In this document: in pieces, positions 40,832-50,562 of the stretch | How the letters are laid out: each line of letters opens with the position of its first letter | How positions within the stretch are numbered: position 1 is the first letter of the stretch | Assembly: GCF_022271435.1 (NCBI RefSeq) | Contig: NZ_JAFIQY010000015.1 | Coordinates: 52,508 to 116,507 of the forward strand | From: Streptomyces monomycini | GTDB taxonomy: Bacteria; Actinomycetota; Actinomycetes; Streptomycetales; Streptomycetaceae | Direction: 5' to 3' | DNA: 64,000 bases | Notes under the pieces: generated by a model | The model's database searches: none | What the model was told of the DNA's origin: nothing | The model's input: only the letters and a program-made list of their open reading frames with translations | Program-made: the position numbers and the translations under genes

Positions 40832-42289
40832 ATGTCGTCGCCCGCCGGCCCGCCCGGCTCCCGCACCGCCCCCGAAACCGCCCCAGCCACCGCCACCGCC
40901 TCCGTCACCGCCCCAGCCATCGCCTCCGCCCCCGTCACCACCTCCGTCACCACCTCCGTCACCGGCTGGGGCCGTACCGCCCCCACCACCGCCCGGCTGG
41001 CCCGCCCGGGCACGTACGACGAGGCCGTGGCGGCGGTACGGGCGTGCGGGGCGCGCGGCGGCATCGCGCGGGGGCTCGGGCGCGCGTACGGGGACGCGGC
41101 GCAGAACGCGGGCGGCGCCGTCTGGGACATGACCGGCCTGGACCGGATCCGGGCCGTCGACGCCGAGGCGGGCACGGTGGTGTGCGACGCGGGGGTGAGC
41201 CTGCACCGGCTGATGGAGGTGCTGCTGCCGCGGGGCTGGTTCGTGCCGGTGTCGCCGGGCACCCGGTACGTGACGGTCGGCGGCGCGATCGGCGCGGACA
41301 TCCACGGCAAGAACCACCACGTCGCGGGCTCCTTCACCCGGCACGTACGGTCCTTCGAACTCCTCACCGCGGACGGCGCGGTACGCACCGTACGGCCGGG
41401 CACCGCCCTCTTCGACGCGACCGCCGGCGGCATGGGCCTGACCGGGGTGATCCTCGCCGCGACGGTCGCCCTGCTGCCCGTACGGACGTCGCTGATGACG
41501 GTGGACACCGAACGCGCCGCGGACCTGGACGACCTGCTCGCACGGCTGTCCGCCACCGATCACCGCTACCGCTACTCCGTCGCCTGGATCGACCTCCTCG
41601 CCCGCGGCGCGGCGACCGGCCGCGCGGTGCTGACCCGCGGCGACCACGCCCCGCTGGACGCCCTGCCGGCACGGGCCCGCCGCGCGCCGCTCGCCTTCCG
41701 GCCCGGCGGGCGGCTGCCGCCCGCGCCGCGCGGCCTGCCGGACGGGCTGCTCGGGCGCCGGTCCGTCGGCCTGTTCAACGCGTTCTGGTACGGGAAGGCC
41801 CCCCGGCGCCGGACCGGCGAGTTGCAGAAGCTCTCCGCGTTCTTCCATCCGCTGGACGGGGTGCCGCACTGGAACCGCGTGTACGGGCGCGGCGGCTTCG
41901 TGCAGTACCAGTTCGTGGTCGGGCTCGGGGCGGAAGGGACGCTGCGGCGCATCGTGGAGCGGATCGCGGCGCGGCGGTGTCCGTCGTTCCTGGCGGTGCT
42001 CAAACGCTTCGGCGCGGGCGGTCCGGGGTGGCTGTCCTTCCCGTCCGAGGGCTGGACGCTGGCCCTGGACATCCCGGCCGGGCTGCCCGGCCTCGGCCCG
42101 TTCCTCGACGGGCTGGACGAGACGGTGGCGGAGGCGGGCGGCCGGGTCTACCTGGCCAAGGACGCCCGGCTGCGGCCCGAGCTGGTCGACGTCATGTATC
42201 CCCGGGCCGACGCGTTCCGCGCCCTCCGCGCGCACACCGACCCGCGCGGCGTCTTCACCTCGGATCTCTCGCGGCGCCTGGCCTTGTGA
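40832..42289 (+). CDS. dprE1: DprE1-like FAD oxidoreductase (decaprenylphosphoryl-beta-D-ribose 2-oxidase)
   Basis: 485 residues. After a ~40-residue Ala/Thr/Val/Pro leader encoded by short DNA repeats comes a VAO-type FAD domain: RGLGRAYGDAAQNAGG, then VSPGTRYVTVGGAIGADIHG and KNHHVAGSFTRHV near residues 145-175. The substrate-side Lys is in YLAKDARL (Lys443), equivalent to the active-site Lys of the mycobacterial enzyme. At the position of the benzothiazinone-reactive Cys (GWNICVD-type motif) this protein has GWTLALD, i.e. Ala411. It should oxidise the ribose C2 to a keto group, partnered with DprE2 47 bp downstream. Confidence 0.87.
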   Translation: MSSPAGPPGSRTAPETAPATATASVTAPAIASAPVTTSVTTSVTGWGRTAPTTARLARPGTYDEAVAAVRACGARGGIARGLGRAYGDAAQNAGGAVWDMTGLDRIRAVDAEAGTVVCDAGVSLHRLMEVLLPRGWFVPVSPGTRYVTVGGAIGADIHGKNHHVAGSFTRHVRSFELLTADGAVRTVRPGTALFDATAGGMGLTGVILAATVALLPVRTSLMTVDTERAADLDDLLARLSATDHRYRYSVAWIDLLARGAATGRAVLTRGDHAPLDALPARARRAPLAFRPGGRLPPAPRGLPDGLLGRRSVGLFNAFWYGKAPRRRTGELQKLSAFFHPLDGVPHWNRVYGRGGFVQYQFVVGLGAEGTLRRIVERIAARRCPSFLAVLKRFGAGGPGWLSFPSEGWTLALDIPAGLPGLGPFLDGLDETVAEAGGRVYLAKDARLRPELVDVMYPRADAFRALRAHTDPRGVFTSDLSRRLAL

Positions 42290-42335
42290 AGCATCCGGCC
42301 CACTCCACTCCCCTCCCCCTCCCCAAGGACTCCCC

Positions 42336-43091
42336 GTGAAGGACGCCTTCGGCTCCCCCCAGTCCCTCCTGATCCTCGGCGGCACCTCCGAGATCGCCCT
42401 CGCCACCGCCCGCCGTCTGGTCGCCCGCCGCACCCGTACGGTCTGGCTGGCGGGCCGCCCGTCCCCCGCGCTCGAAGCAGCGGCCGGGCGGCTGCGCTCG
42501 CTGGGCGCCGACGTCCGTACGGTCGCGTTCGACGCGCTGGACACCGACGGTCACGAGGAGGCGCTCGGCAAGGTCTTCGCCGAGGGGGACATCGACGTGG
42601 TGCTGCTGGCCTTCGGGGTACTGGGCGATCAGAAACGCGCGGAGGCCGAGCCGGCCACCGCGGTCCAGGTCGCGCAGACCAACTACACCGGCGCCGTCTC
42701 CGCGGCTCTCGTCTGTGCCCGGTCGCTGCGCGTCCAGGGGCACGGTTCGCTGGTCGTGCTGTCCTCGGTGGCGGGCGAGCGGGCACGGCGCTCGAACTTC
42801 GTCTACGGCTCCAGCAAGGCCGGGCTGGACGCGTTCGCGCAGGGGCTGGGGGACGCGCTGTACGGGACGGGGGTGCACGTGATGGTGGTACGGCCCGGTT
42901 TCGTACGGACCCGGATGACGGCCGGTCTGGATCCCGCTCCCCTGGCCACGACTCCGGCGGCGGTCGCCGTGGCGATCGAGGCGGGGCTGCGGCGGCGGAG
43001 CGAGGCGGTGTGGGTGCCGGGGGCGCTGCGGCCGATGATGACCGTACTGCGGCATATGCCACGGGCACTGTTCCGGCGGCTGCCGGTGTAA
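42336..43091 (+). CDS. dprE2: DprE2-like SDR reductase
   Basis: 251 residues, a classical short-chain dehydrogenase: cofactor loop ILGGTSEIALATARRL (residues ~13-28), LAFGVLGD for the NxAG-like strand, catalytic Ser in VVLSSVAGERARRS and YxxxK in FVYGSSKAGLDAF (near residue 155). The C-terminus (MMTVLRHMPRALFRRLPV) is basic and amphipathic as in DprE2. With DprE1 it epimerises decaprenylphosphoryl-ribose to arabinose. GTG start at 42336, spaced 47 bp after dprE1, same operon. Confidence 0.87.
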   Translation: MKDAFGSPQSLLILGGTSEIALATARRLVARRTRTVWLAGRPSPALEAAAGRLRSLGADVRTVAFDALDTDGHEEALGKVFAEGDIDVVLLAFGVLGDQKRAEAEPATAVQVAQTNYTGAVSAALVCARSLRVQGHGSLVVLSSVAGERARRSNFVYGSSKAGLDAFAQGLGDALYGTGVHVMVVRPGFVRTRMTAGLDPAPLATTPAAVAVAIEAGLRRRSEAVWVPGALRPMMTVLRHMPRALFRRLPV

Positions 43092-43123
43092 GGCCGGGTC
43101 GCGCCGCCCGGCCTGGACCCTGG

Positions 43124-43705
43124 CTAGCGCGTCGGCGTGGGCGGCCGCGAAAGATCCGCCTGCCGCGGCACCCCGGAGGCGGGCGCCCCGAACGGATACT
43201 CCCGCTCCAGCCGCCACACGCCGTCCTCCCCCTGCTCGTACAGGGCGAATCCGCCGATCGTCCAGGCGGCCTCGAAGTCCTTCAGCGCCACGAACGCCCG
43301 GTCCATGGCCTCTTCCGAAATGCCGTGCGCGACGGTCACATGCGGGTGATAGGGGAACTGCAGTTCGCGGGCGCAGGGACCGGACGCGGCGCGTACCCGC
43401 TCCTGGAGCGCGGTGCACTCCGCCTCGCCCTCGGCCAGCTTGACGAACACCACCGGCGACAGCGGCCGGAAGCTGTCCGTGCCCTCCAGGCGCAGCCGGA
43501 AGGGGCCGAAGCCCGCGGCGACCTCGGCGAGGTGCTCCTCGATGGCGGGCAGGTCGTCCGTGCGGGCCTCGGTGGGCGGCAGGAGGGTGATGTGGGTGGG
43601 GATGCCGTGAGCGTGCGGGTCCCCGAAGCTTGCGCGCTGCTCCTGGAGGAAGCTGCCGTACGGCTCCGGGACCGCGATCGAAACGCCGAGCGTAACGGTC
43701 CCCAC
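43124..43705 (-). CDS. 2'-5' RNA ligase family protein
   Basis: 193 residues with the two HxT/S motifs of the 2H phosphoesterase superfamily: GIPTHITLLPPT near residues 37-48 and YHPHVTVAHGI near residue 120. Such proteins ligate or hydrolyse 2',5'-linked or cyclic-phosphate RNA ends. The GTG at 43705 is preceded by AGGAGGGAGAA, a near-ideal ribosome site, which fixes the start. It lies downstream of trpS on the same strand (151 bp) and is convergent with dprE2. Confidence 0.86.
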   Translation of the reverse strand: MGTVTLGVSIAVPEPYGSFLQEQRASFGDPHAHGIPTHITLLPPTEARTDDLPAIEEHLAEVAAGFGPFRLRLEGTDSFRPLSPVVFVKLAEGEAECTALQERVRAASGPCARELQFPYHPHVTVAHGISEEAMDRAFVALKDFEAAWTIGGFALYEQGEDGVWRLEREYPFGAPASGVPRQADLSRPPTPTR

Positions 43706-43856
43706 TGCGTTCTCCCTCCTGAAGCTGTCGTCGGCCCCGGATGCCAGTGTGCCGGGTGGGCCGTCCCCGCGGCGACCGTCCTTGGTCCCGCCGTGCCCGG
43801 GCCCGAAGGCCCTGTACGGCGGCGGGCCGGGGCGCGTCGGGCCCCGGCCCGGCCGG

Positions 43857-44870
43857 TCAGTGCTTGGCGGGCAGGAACCCGATCCGCTCGTACGTGGAGG
43901 CCAGCGTCTCGGCGGCCACCGCGCGCGCCTTCTCGGCACCCTTGGCCAGGACCGAGTCCAGCGTCTCGGGGTCGTCGAGATATTCCTGCGTACGGTCCCG
44001 GAAGGGTGTGACGAAGTCGACCATGATCTCCGCGAGGTCGGTCTTGAGGGCGCCGTACATCTTGCCCTCGTACTTCTTCTCCAGGTCGGCGACGGACTCG
44101 CCGGTGAGCGTGGAGTAGATCGTCAGCAGGTTGGAGACGCCCGGCTTCGCCTCGGCGTCGTAGCGGATCACCGTGTCGGTGTCGGTGACCGCGCTCTTGA
44201 TCTTCTTGGCGGAGGCCTTGGGCTCGTCCAGCAGGCTGATGATGCCCTTGGCCGACGACGCCGACTTGCTCATCTTGACCGTCGGGTCCTGGAGGTCGTA
44301 GACCTTGCCGGTCTCCTTGAGGATGTACGGCGCCGGGACGGTGAAGGTGTCGCCGTAGCGGCCGTTGAACCGCTCGGCGAGGTCGCGGGTCAGCTCGATG
44401 TGCTGGCGCTGGTCCTCGCCCACCGGGACCTGGTGGGCCTGGTAGAGCAGGATGTCGGCGATCTGCAGGATCGGGTACGTGAACAGGCCGACGCTGGTGC
44501 GGTCGGCACCCTGCTTGGCCGACTTGTCCTTGAACTGCGTCATCCGGCTGGCCTCGCCGAAGCCGGTCAGGCAGTTCATGACCCAGGCGAGCTGGGCGTG
44601 CTCGGGGACATGGCTCTGGATGAAGAGGGTGCAGCGCTCCGGGTCGAGGCCGGCGGCCAGCAGCTGCGCGGCGGCCAGCCGGGTGTTCGCGCGAAGGGCC
44701 GTCGGGTCCTGCGGGACGGTGATCGCGTGCAGGTCGACCACCATGTAGAAGGCGTCGTGGGACTCCTGCAAGGCCACCCACTGGCGGACGGCGCCGAGGT
44801 AGTTGCCGAGGTGGAAGGAGCCGGCGGTGGGCTGAATCCCGGAGAGTACACGCGGACGAACGAGAGCCAT
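43857..44870 (-). CDS. trpS: tryptophanyl-tRNA synthetase
   Basis: 337 residues, a complete class I enzyme. The HIGH-equivalent is GSFHLGNYLGA (residues ~17-27), the KMSKS loop is VKMSKSASSAKG near residue 196, and the tryptophan/tRNA region includes GLFTYPILQIADILLYQA. It charges tRNA-Trp. The ATG at 44870 (MALVRPRVLSGIQPT) gives the usual N-terminus. No T-box-like leader is evident upstream, where 21-bp repeats occupy the gap to the divergent P450 gene. Confidence 0.95.
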   Translation of the reverse strand: MALVRPRVLSGIQPTAGSFHLGNYLGAVRQWVALQESHDAFYMVVDLHAITVPQDPTALRANTRLAAAQLLAAGLDPERCTLFIQSHVPEHAQLAWVMNCLTGFGEASRMTQFKDKSAKQGADRTSVGLFTYPILQIADILLYQAHQVPVGEDQRQHIELTRDLAERFNGRYGDTFTVPAPYILKETGKVYDLQDPTVKMSKSASSAKGIISLLDEPKASAKKIKSAVTDTDTVIRYDAEAKPGVSNLLTIYSTLTGESVADLEKKYEGKMYGALKTDLAEIMVDFVTPFRDRTQEYLDDPETLDSVLAKGAEKARAVAAETLASTYERIGFLPAKH

Positions 44871-44936
44871 GACGCTTATTCTCTCAGGTCCGCGGAGGGG
44901 GCCGGCGCGCGGCCGGGCAGGGGCGGGGGCATCGGG

Positions 44937-44999
44937 GGTGACCGGGAGGGCGTACGAGGTGACCGGGAGGGCGTACGGGATGGCCGGGAGGGCGTACGG
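44937..44999. repeat. three 21-bp tandem repeats between trpS and the P450 gene
   Basis: Units GGTGACCGGGAGGGCGTACGA (44937-44957), GGTGACCGGGAGGGCGTACGG (44958-44978) and GATGGCCGGGAGGGCGTACGG (44979-44999) are in perfect phase. A partial fourth copy (GGTGCCC) follows. The 21-bp period equals two helix turns, as in the repeats at 24704-24805, although the sequence is different. The array lies in the 209-bp divergent promoter region. Confidence 0.85.
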
Positions 45000-46428
45000 G
45001 GTGCCCAGCCGGGCCAGGTATGACCGCCAGGCCCGTCCGCACCCTGGCCCCCGTCCCCCGGAGCTGGAACCGTGGAGCCATGACCGAAGCCGATGCCCCT
45101 CCGTCCGGTACGGCATCTTCGTCCGGTACGGCACCCGGATCAGCCCCGACCACTCCCCCGCCCTCCCCGTCCTCCGCGTCCTCCCCCTACCCCCTCGACC
45201 CCACCGGCGCCGGCCTGCGCGAGGCCGCCCAGGAATTACGGGCCCGCGGTCCCGCCGTGCCGGTGGTGCTCCCCGGCGGCGTCCTCGGCCACGCCGTGAC
45301 CCGCCACCACGCCCTGCGCGACTTCCTCACCCACCCGGAAGTGGCCAAGAACGCCTGTCACTTCGCCGCGCTGCGCGAGGGCCGTATCCCGCCCGGCTGG
45401 CAGCTCTCCACCTTCGCGACCGTGGACGGGATGACCACGGCCGACGGCGCGGACCACCGGCGGCTGCGGGAACCGGTCGTCAAGGCGCTCTCGCCCCGGC
45501 GGGTGGCGGCGCTGCGACCGCGGGTGGAGGGGATCACCGCCGAGCTGCTCGACGGCCTGCCCGCGCTGGCCGGGCAAGGCAGCGGGACGGTCGATCTCCG
45601 GTACGCCTTCGCCTATCCGCTGCCCATGCGGGTGATCTCCGAACTGATCGGGGTGGACGAGGAGTTCCGGGACCGGCTGCACGAGCTGTCCGGTCTGGTG
45701 GTGAACACCGTCATCGACCAGGAGACGGCGCTGGCGGCCAACCGGGAGCTGATCGCGGTTCTCGGACAGGTCGTGGCGGCCCGCCGCGCGGCGCCGGGCG
45801 ACGACCTGACCAGCGCGCTCATCGCGGCGTGCGACGCGGACGAGGCCCGGCTGAGCGAACGGGAGCTGGTCGGCACCCTGCTGCTGACGATCGCCGCCGG
45901 GCACCAGACCACCCTCGACCTGATCTGCAACGCCGTACGGGCCCTGTGCGCGGACCGTGAGCAGCTGGATCTGGTCCGCTCCGGGCGGGCGGGCTGGGCG
46001 GACGTGGTCGAGGAGACGCTGCGCCACGACAGTCCGGTGGCCAATTTCCCGTTCCGCTATCCGACCCGGGACCTGGACATCGGCGGCACGGTCATTCCCC
46101 AGGGGACGCCGGTGCTCGCCGCGTACGGGGCGGCCGGGCGCGACCCGGAGGCGTACGGCCCGGACGCGGACCGCTTCGACGTGACGCGGCGGCCCGCCGC
46201 GCGGCACCTGTCCTTCGGGCACGGGGCGCACGTCTGCCCGGGCGCGCCGCTGGCCCGTCTGGAGGCCGGCGTCGCGCTGCGGGCGCTGTTCGACCGGTTC
46301 CCCGATCTGGCCCTGGCCGTGCCGGAGGCGGACCTGCGGCCGCTGCCCACCTTCGTGGGCAACAGCGTCCTGGAGCTTCCGGTACGACTGGGCCGGGACC
46401 TGGGGCCGGGCGGGAGGCCCGGGGACGG

Positions 46429-47730
<1,302 letters not shown>

Positions 47731-47774
47731 GAGGTCCTCCGGGGCGATCGGTTCGTACGGCTTTCCGGTCGTGC

Positions 47775-47879
47775 TCCCGGGTGCCCAGGCAAGGCGGCAC
47801 CTCGTGGCGGGCCGTCCGCGGACGGCCGCGCACCGTTCCCCCGAGGTCACTTCCCCGTACGCCAGTCGCGGCGCGCGAG
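47775..47879 (-). ncRNA. ZTP (pfl) riboswitch upstream of glyA
   Basis: Read on the minus strand, the leader contains GCGACTGGCG followed by a hairpin and GGGGGAAC. P1 halves CGCGCGCC (47877-47870) and GGTGCGCG (47834-47827) pair over 8 bp with one G-U. A perfect CCGTCCGCGGACGG hairpin follows, then the 3' signature GCCTGGGCACC (47790-47780). This matches the pfl consensus (GCGACUGGCG ... GGGGAGC ... CCGCCUGGGCA). ZTP/ZMP binding signals one-carbon shortage and turns on genes such as glyA. A TAGACT -10 box lies at 47888-47883, so transcription would begin just before P1. About 45 nt separate it from the glyA start. Confidence 0.85.
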
Positions 47880-47978
47880 GCCAGTCTATCGGGGGCTGTC
47901 CGGCGCAACCTTTCTTCGCATACCGTCCGCCCAACGGGATTTTTTCGCCCGGGATCGCCCGCATACCGAACGGAGTCA

Positions 47979-49196
47979 ATGGTGACCCCCACGACGTCCA
48001 CGGAACGCAGCATCGCCGCCGCCGAAGCCCACAGCGCGCACAACTATCACCCGCTTCCCGTCGTCGTGGCCTCCGCCGAAGGGGCCTGGATGACGGATGT
48101 CGAGGGCAAGCGCTATCTGGACATGCTCGCCGGGTACTCGGCGCTCAACTTCGGCCACGGCAACCGGCGGCTGATCGAGGCCGCCAAGCGGCAGCTGGAC
48201 CGGGTGACGCTGACGTCGCGCGCCTTCCACCACGACCGGTTCGCCGAGTTCTGCACGCGGCTCGCCGAGTTCTGCGGCATGGAGATGGTGCTGCCGATGA
48301 ACACCGGCGCGGAGGCCGTCGAGACGGCGGTCAAGACCGCCCGCAAGTGGGGGTACCGGGCCAAGGGCGTCCCGGACGGCCGGGCGAAGATCGTCGTGGC
48401 GGAGAACAACTTCCACGGCCGGACGACCACGATCGTCTCCTTCTCCACCGACCCGGAGGCGCGCGCCGATTACGGCCCCTACACGCCGGGCTTCGAGATC
48501 GTCCCGTACGGCGATCTCCAGGCGCTGGCGGACGCGGTGGACGAGGACACCGTGGCGGTGCTGATCGAGCCGATCCAGGGTGAGGCCGGCGTGCTGGTGC
48601 CGCCGCCTGGTTACCTGCCGGGCGTACGGGAGTTGACCCGCGAGCGCGATGTGCTGTTCATCGCGGACGAGATCCAGTCCGGCCTGGGCCGCACGGGCGC
48701 GGACTTCGCCTGCCGGCACGAGGACGTGGTGCCGGACATGTACGTGCTCGGCAAGGCGCTGGGCGGCGGCATCGTGCCGGTGTCGGCGGTGGTCTCCTCG
48801 CGCGAGGTACTGGGTCTGTTCCGGCCGGGCGAGCACGGGTCGACGTTCGGTGGCAACCCGCTCGCGTGCGCGGTGGCGCTGGAGGTCCTGGCGATGCTGC
48901 GGAGCGGCGAGTACCAGCAGCGCGCCACGGAACTGGGCGAGCACCTGCACCACGAGCTGGGGCTGCTGGTGGGCGGCGGCGCGGTGGACGCGGTGCGCGG
49001 GCGCGGGCTGTGGGCCGGGGTGGACATCAACCCGGCCCTGGGGACGGGCCGGGAGATTTCGGAGCGGCTGATGAAGCTGGGCGTCCTGGTCAAGGACACC
49101 CACGGCAGCACCATCCGGCTGGCGCCCCCGCTGGTCATCACCAAGGAGGACCTGGACTGGGGGCTGGACCAGCTGCGGACGGTGCTGGCCGGGTGA
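47979..49196 (+). CDS. rocD: ornithine aminotransferase
   Basis: 405 residues, fold-type I class III aminotransferase. Signatures: NTGAEAVETAVKTARKWGY near residue 108, VLIEPIQGEAGV near residue 195, DEIQSGLGRTG, and the PLP-binding Lys in VLGKALGGGIVPVSA near residue 262. It converts ornithine plus 2-oxoglutarate to glutamate semialdehyde in arginine and ornithine breakdown. The ATG at 47979 follows CGGAG and gives MVTPTTSTE. It is divergent from glyA and its riboswitch. No other arginine catabolic gene adjoins it. Confidence 0.93.
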   Translation: MVTPTTSTERSIAAAEAHSAHNYHPLPVVVASAEGAWMTDVEGKRYLDMLAGYSALNFGHGNRRLIEAAKRQLDRVTLTSRAFHHDRFAEFCTRLAEFCGMEMVLPMNTGAEAVETAVKTARKWGYRAKGVPDGRAKIVVAENNFHGRTTTIVSFSTDPEARADYGPYTPGFEIVPYGDLQALADAVDEDTVAVLIEPIQGEAGVLVPPPGYLPGVRELTRERDVLFIADEIQSGLGRTGADFACRHEDVVPDMYVLGKALGGGIVPVSAVVSSREVLGLFRPGEHGSTFGGNPLACAVALEVLAMLRSGEYQQRATELGEHLHHELGLLVGGGAVDAVRGRGLWAGVDINPALGTGREISERLMKLGVLVKDTHGSTIRLAPPLVITKEDLDWGLDQLRTVLAG

Positions 49197-49206
49197 CCGG
49201 GAGCCG

Positions 49207-49296
49207 CGCTCCCCTCCAGGCCGCGCGGCCGGGCCCCGCTCCCCTCCAGGCCGCGCGGCCGGGCCCCGCTCCCCTCCAGGCCGCGCGGCCGGGCCC
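49207..49296. repeat. three perfect 30-bp repeats, each with a GC palindrome, at a convergent gene junction
   Basis: The 30-bp unit runs 49207-49236, 49237-49266 and 49267-49296 with no mismatch. Each copy contains GGCCGCGCGGCC, a perfect 12-bp palindrome. A degenerate fourth copy with GCCGTACGGC follows. The array fills the 132-bp gap between the convergent rocD and ATP-grasp genes, where it may act as a two-way terminator. Confidence 0.88.
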
Positions 49297-49328
49297 CCTG
49301 CAAGCCGTACGGCCGCAGGGGGCGCGCC

Positions 49329-50522
49329 TCACAGAATCACATGCGGCAGGAACCGGGCGTACTCGTCCGTGACCAGCCCCGCCGACTCCCGGATGCCGAG
49401 CCCCGCCGACTCGTTCTCGACGACCCACGCGCCGAGCACCACCCGGTTGCCGTCGAAGTCGGGCAGCGGGGCCAACTCCTGGTAGCAGCACGGCTCGTCG
49501 CGTACCACGGGGGCCGCGCCCGGCTCGTGGACGGTGACACCGGCACCCTCGCGGCCGAGCAGCGGCTTGGCCACGTACCCGGGCGCGTCCGGCCCGTCCG
49601 CCAGTTCGCGCGGCCCGTCGAGATAGGCGGGCAGCAGGTTCGGGTGGCCCGGGTACAGCTCCCAGAGGACGGCGAGCAGCGCCTTGTTGGAGAGGAGCAT
49701 CTTCCAGGCGGGCTCGATCCACAGGGTGCTGCCGGTGCCGCCGCCGTTGTCGAGCGTGTCGAGCACGTGCGGCCCGAACTCGTCCGTGGCCAGCCACTCC
49801 CACGGGTAGAGCTTGAAGCAGGACCGGATGAAGCGCAGCCGCTGGTCGACGAAGCGCCCCGAGAGGTGGTCCCAGCCGATCTCCTCGACCGGTGTCGCCA
49901 CCGTCTCCAGCCCGGCCTGCTGGGCCGTCTCCTCCAGGTAGGCGACGGTCATCAGGTCCTCGCCCAGCTCGTCGCCGGCGGAGTGCGCGAAGTGCACCGG
50001 CGCGCCCGGCGGCAGCAGCCTGGCCTGTTTGCGCCAGGCGTCGACCAGCCGTTCGTGGAGCGAATTCCACTGGTCGGCGCCGGGGAAACGTTCCTCCATC
50101 CAGAACCACTGCGGGCCCGCCGCCTCGACCAGCGAGGTCGGCGTGTCCGCGTTGTACTCCAGCATCTTGGCGGGCCCGGTGCCGTCGTAGCGCAGGTCGA
50201 ACCGCCCGTAGAGGGTGGGGAGTTCGGCCCGCCGGTACCAGGATTCGGCGACCAGGTCCGCCAGCCGCCGGTCCTCGATGCCGAGATCGGCGAAGCGCCG
50301 GTGCTCGACGATGTGCGCGGCCGCGGCCAGGCACATGGCGTGCAGTTCCTCGACGGCCTCCTCCAGCGCCTCGACCTCGGGCAGCGAGAAGGAGTAGTAC
50401 GCGCTCTCGTCCCAGTAGGGGCGCAGCGAGTCGTCCGGGTAGCGGGTCAGCGGGTAGATCAGGCCCTGCGCCTCGACGGTCTGCTGCCAGCCGGGGCGCG
50501 GCTGGATGGTGTGCCGCTTCAT
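49329..50522 (-). CDS. glutathionylspermidine synthase-like ATP-grasp protein (YgiC type)
   Basis: 397 residues. Pattern of the GSP synthase C-terminal (ATP-grasp amide ligase) family: RFDLRYDGTGPAKMLEYNADTP (in part) near residue 105 and WKMLLSNKALLAVLWELYPGH, then YVAKPLLGREGAGV near residue 315, which supplies nucleotide and Mg contacts. Stand-alone proteins of this type (YgiC/YjfC) lack the amidase half and their peptide substrate is not known. It lies 40 bp downstream of a lipoprotein gene whose C-terminus looks like YgiB, so the pair mirrors ygiB-ygiC. ATG 50522 chosen (MKRHTIQPRPGW). Confidence 0.85.
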   Translation of the reverse strand: MKRHTIQPRPGWQQTVEAQGLIYPLTRYPDDSLRPYWDESAYYSFSLPEVEALEEAVEELHAMCLAAAAHIVEHRRFADLGIEDRRLADLVAESWYRRAELPTLYGRFDLRYDGTGPAKMLEYNADTPTSLVEAAGPQWFWMEERFPGADQWNSLHERLVDAWRKQARLLPPGAPVHFAHSAGDELGEDLMTVAYLEETAQQAGLETVATPVEEIGWDHLSGRFVDQRLRFIRSCFKLYPWEWLATDEFGPHVLDTLDNGGGTGSTLWIEPAWKMLLSNKALLAVLWELYPGHPNLLPAYLDGPRELADGPDAPGYVAKPLLGREGAGVTVHEPGAAPVVRDEPCCYQELAPLPDFDGNRVVLGAWVVENESAGLGIRESAGLVTDEYARFLPHVIL

Positions 50523-50562
50523 ACGGGACTCACCCCGGACGCTCCGTCCCGTCGCACCGCCG

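Noticed and set aside
43857..45080. T-box or attenuator in front of trpS
   Set aside because: The short leader shows no T-box core, specifier loop or terminator/antiterminator pair.
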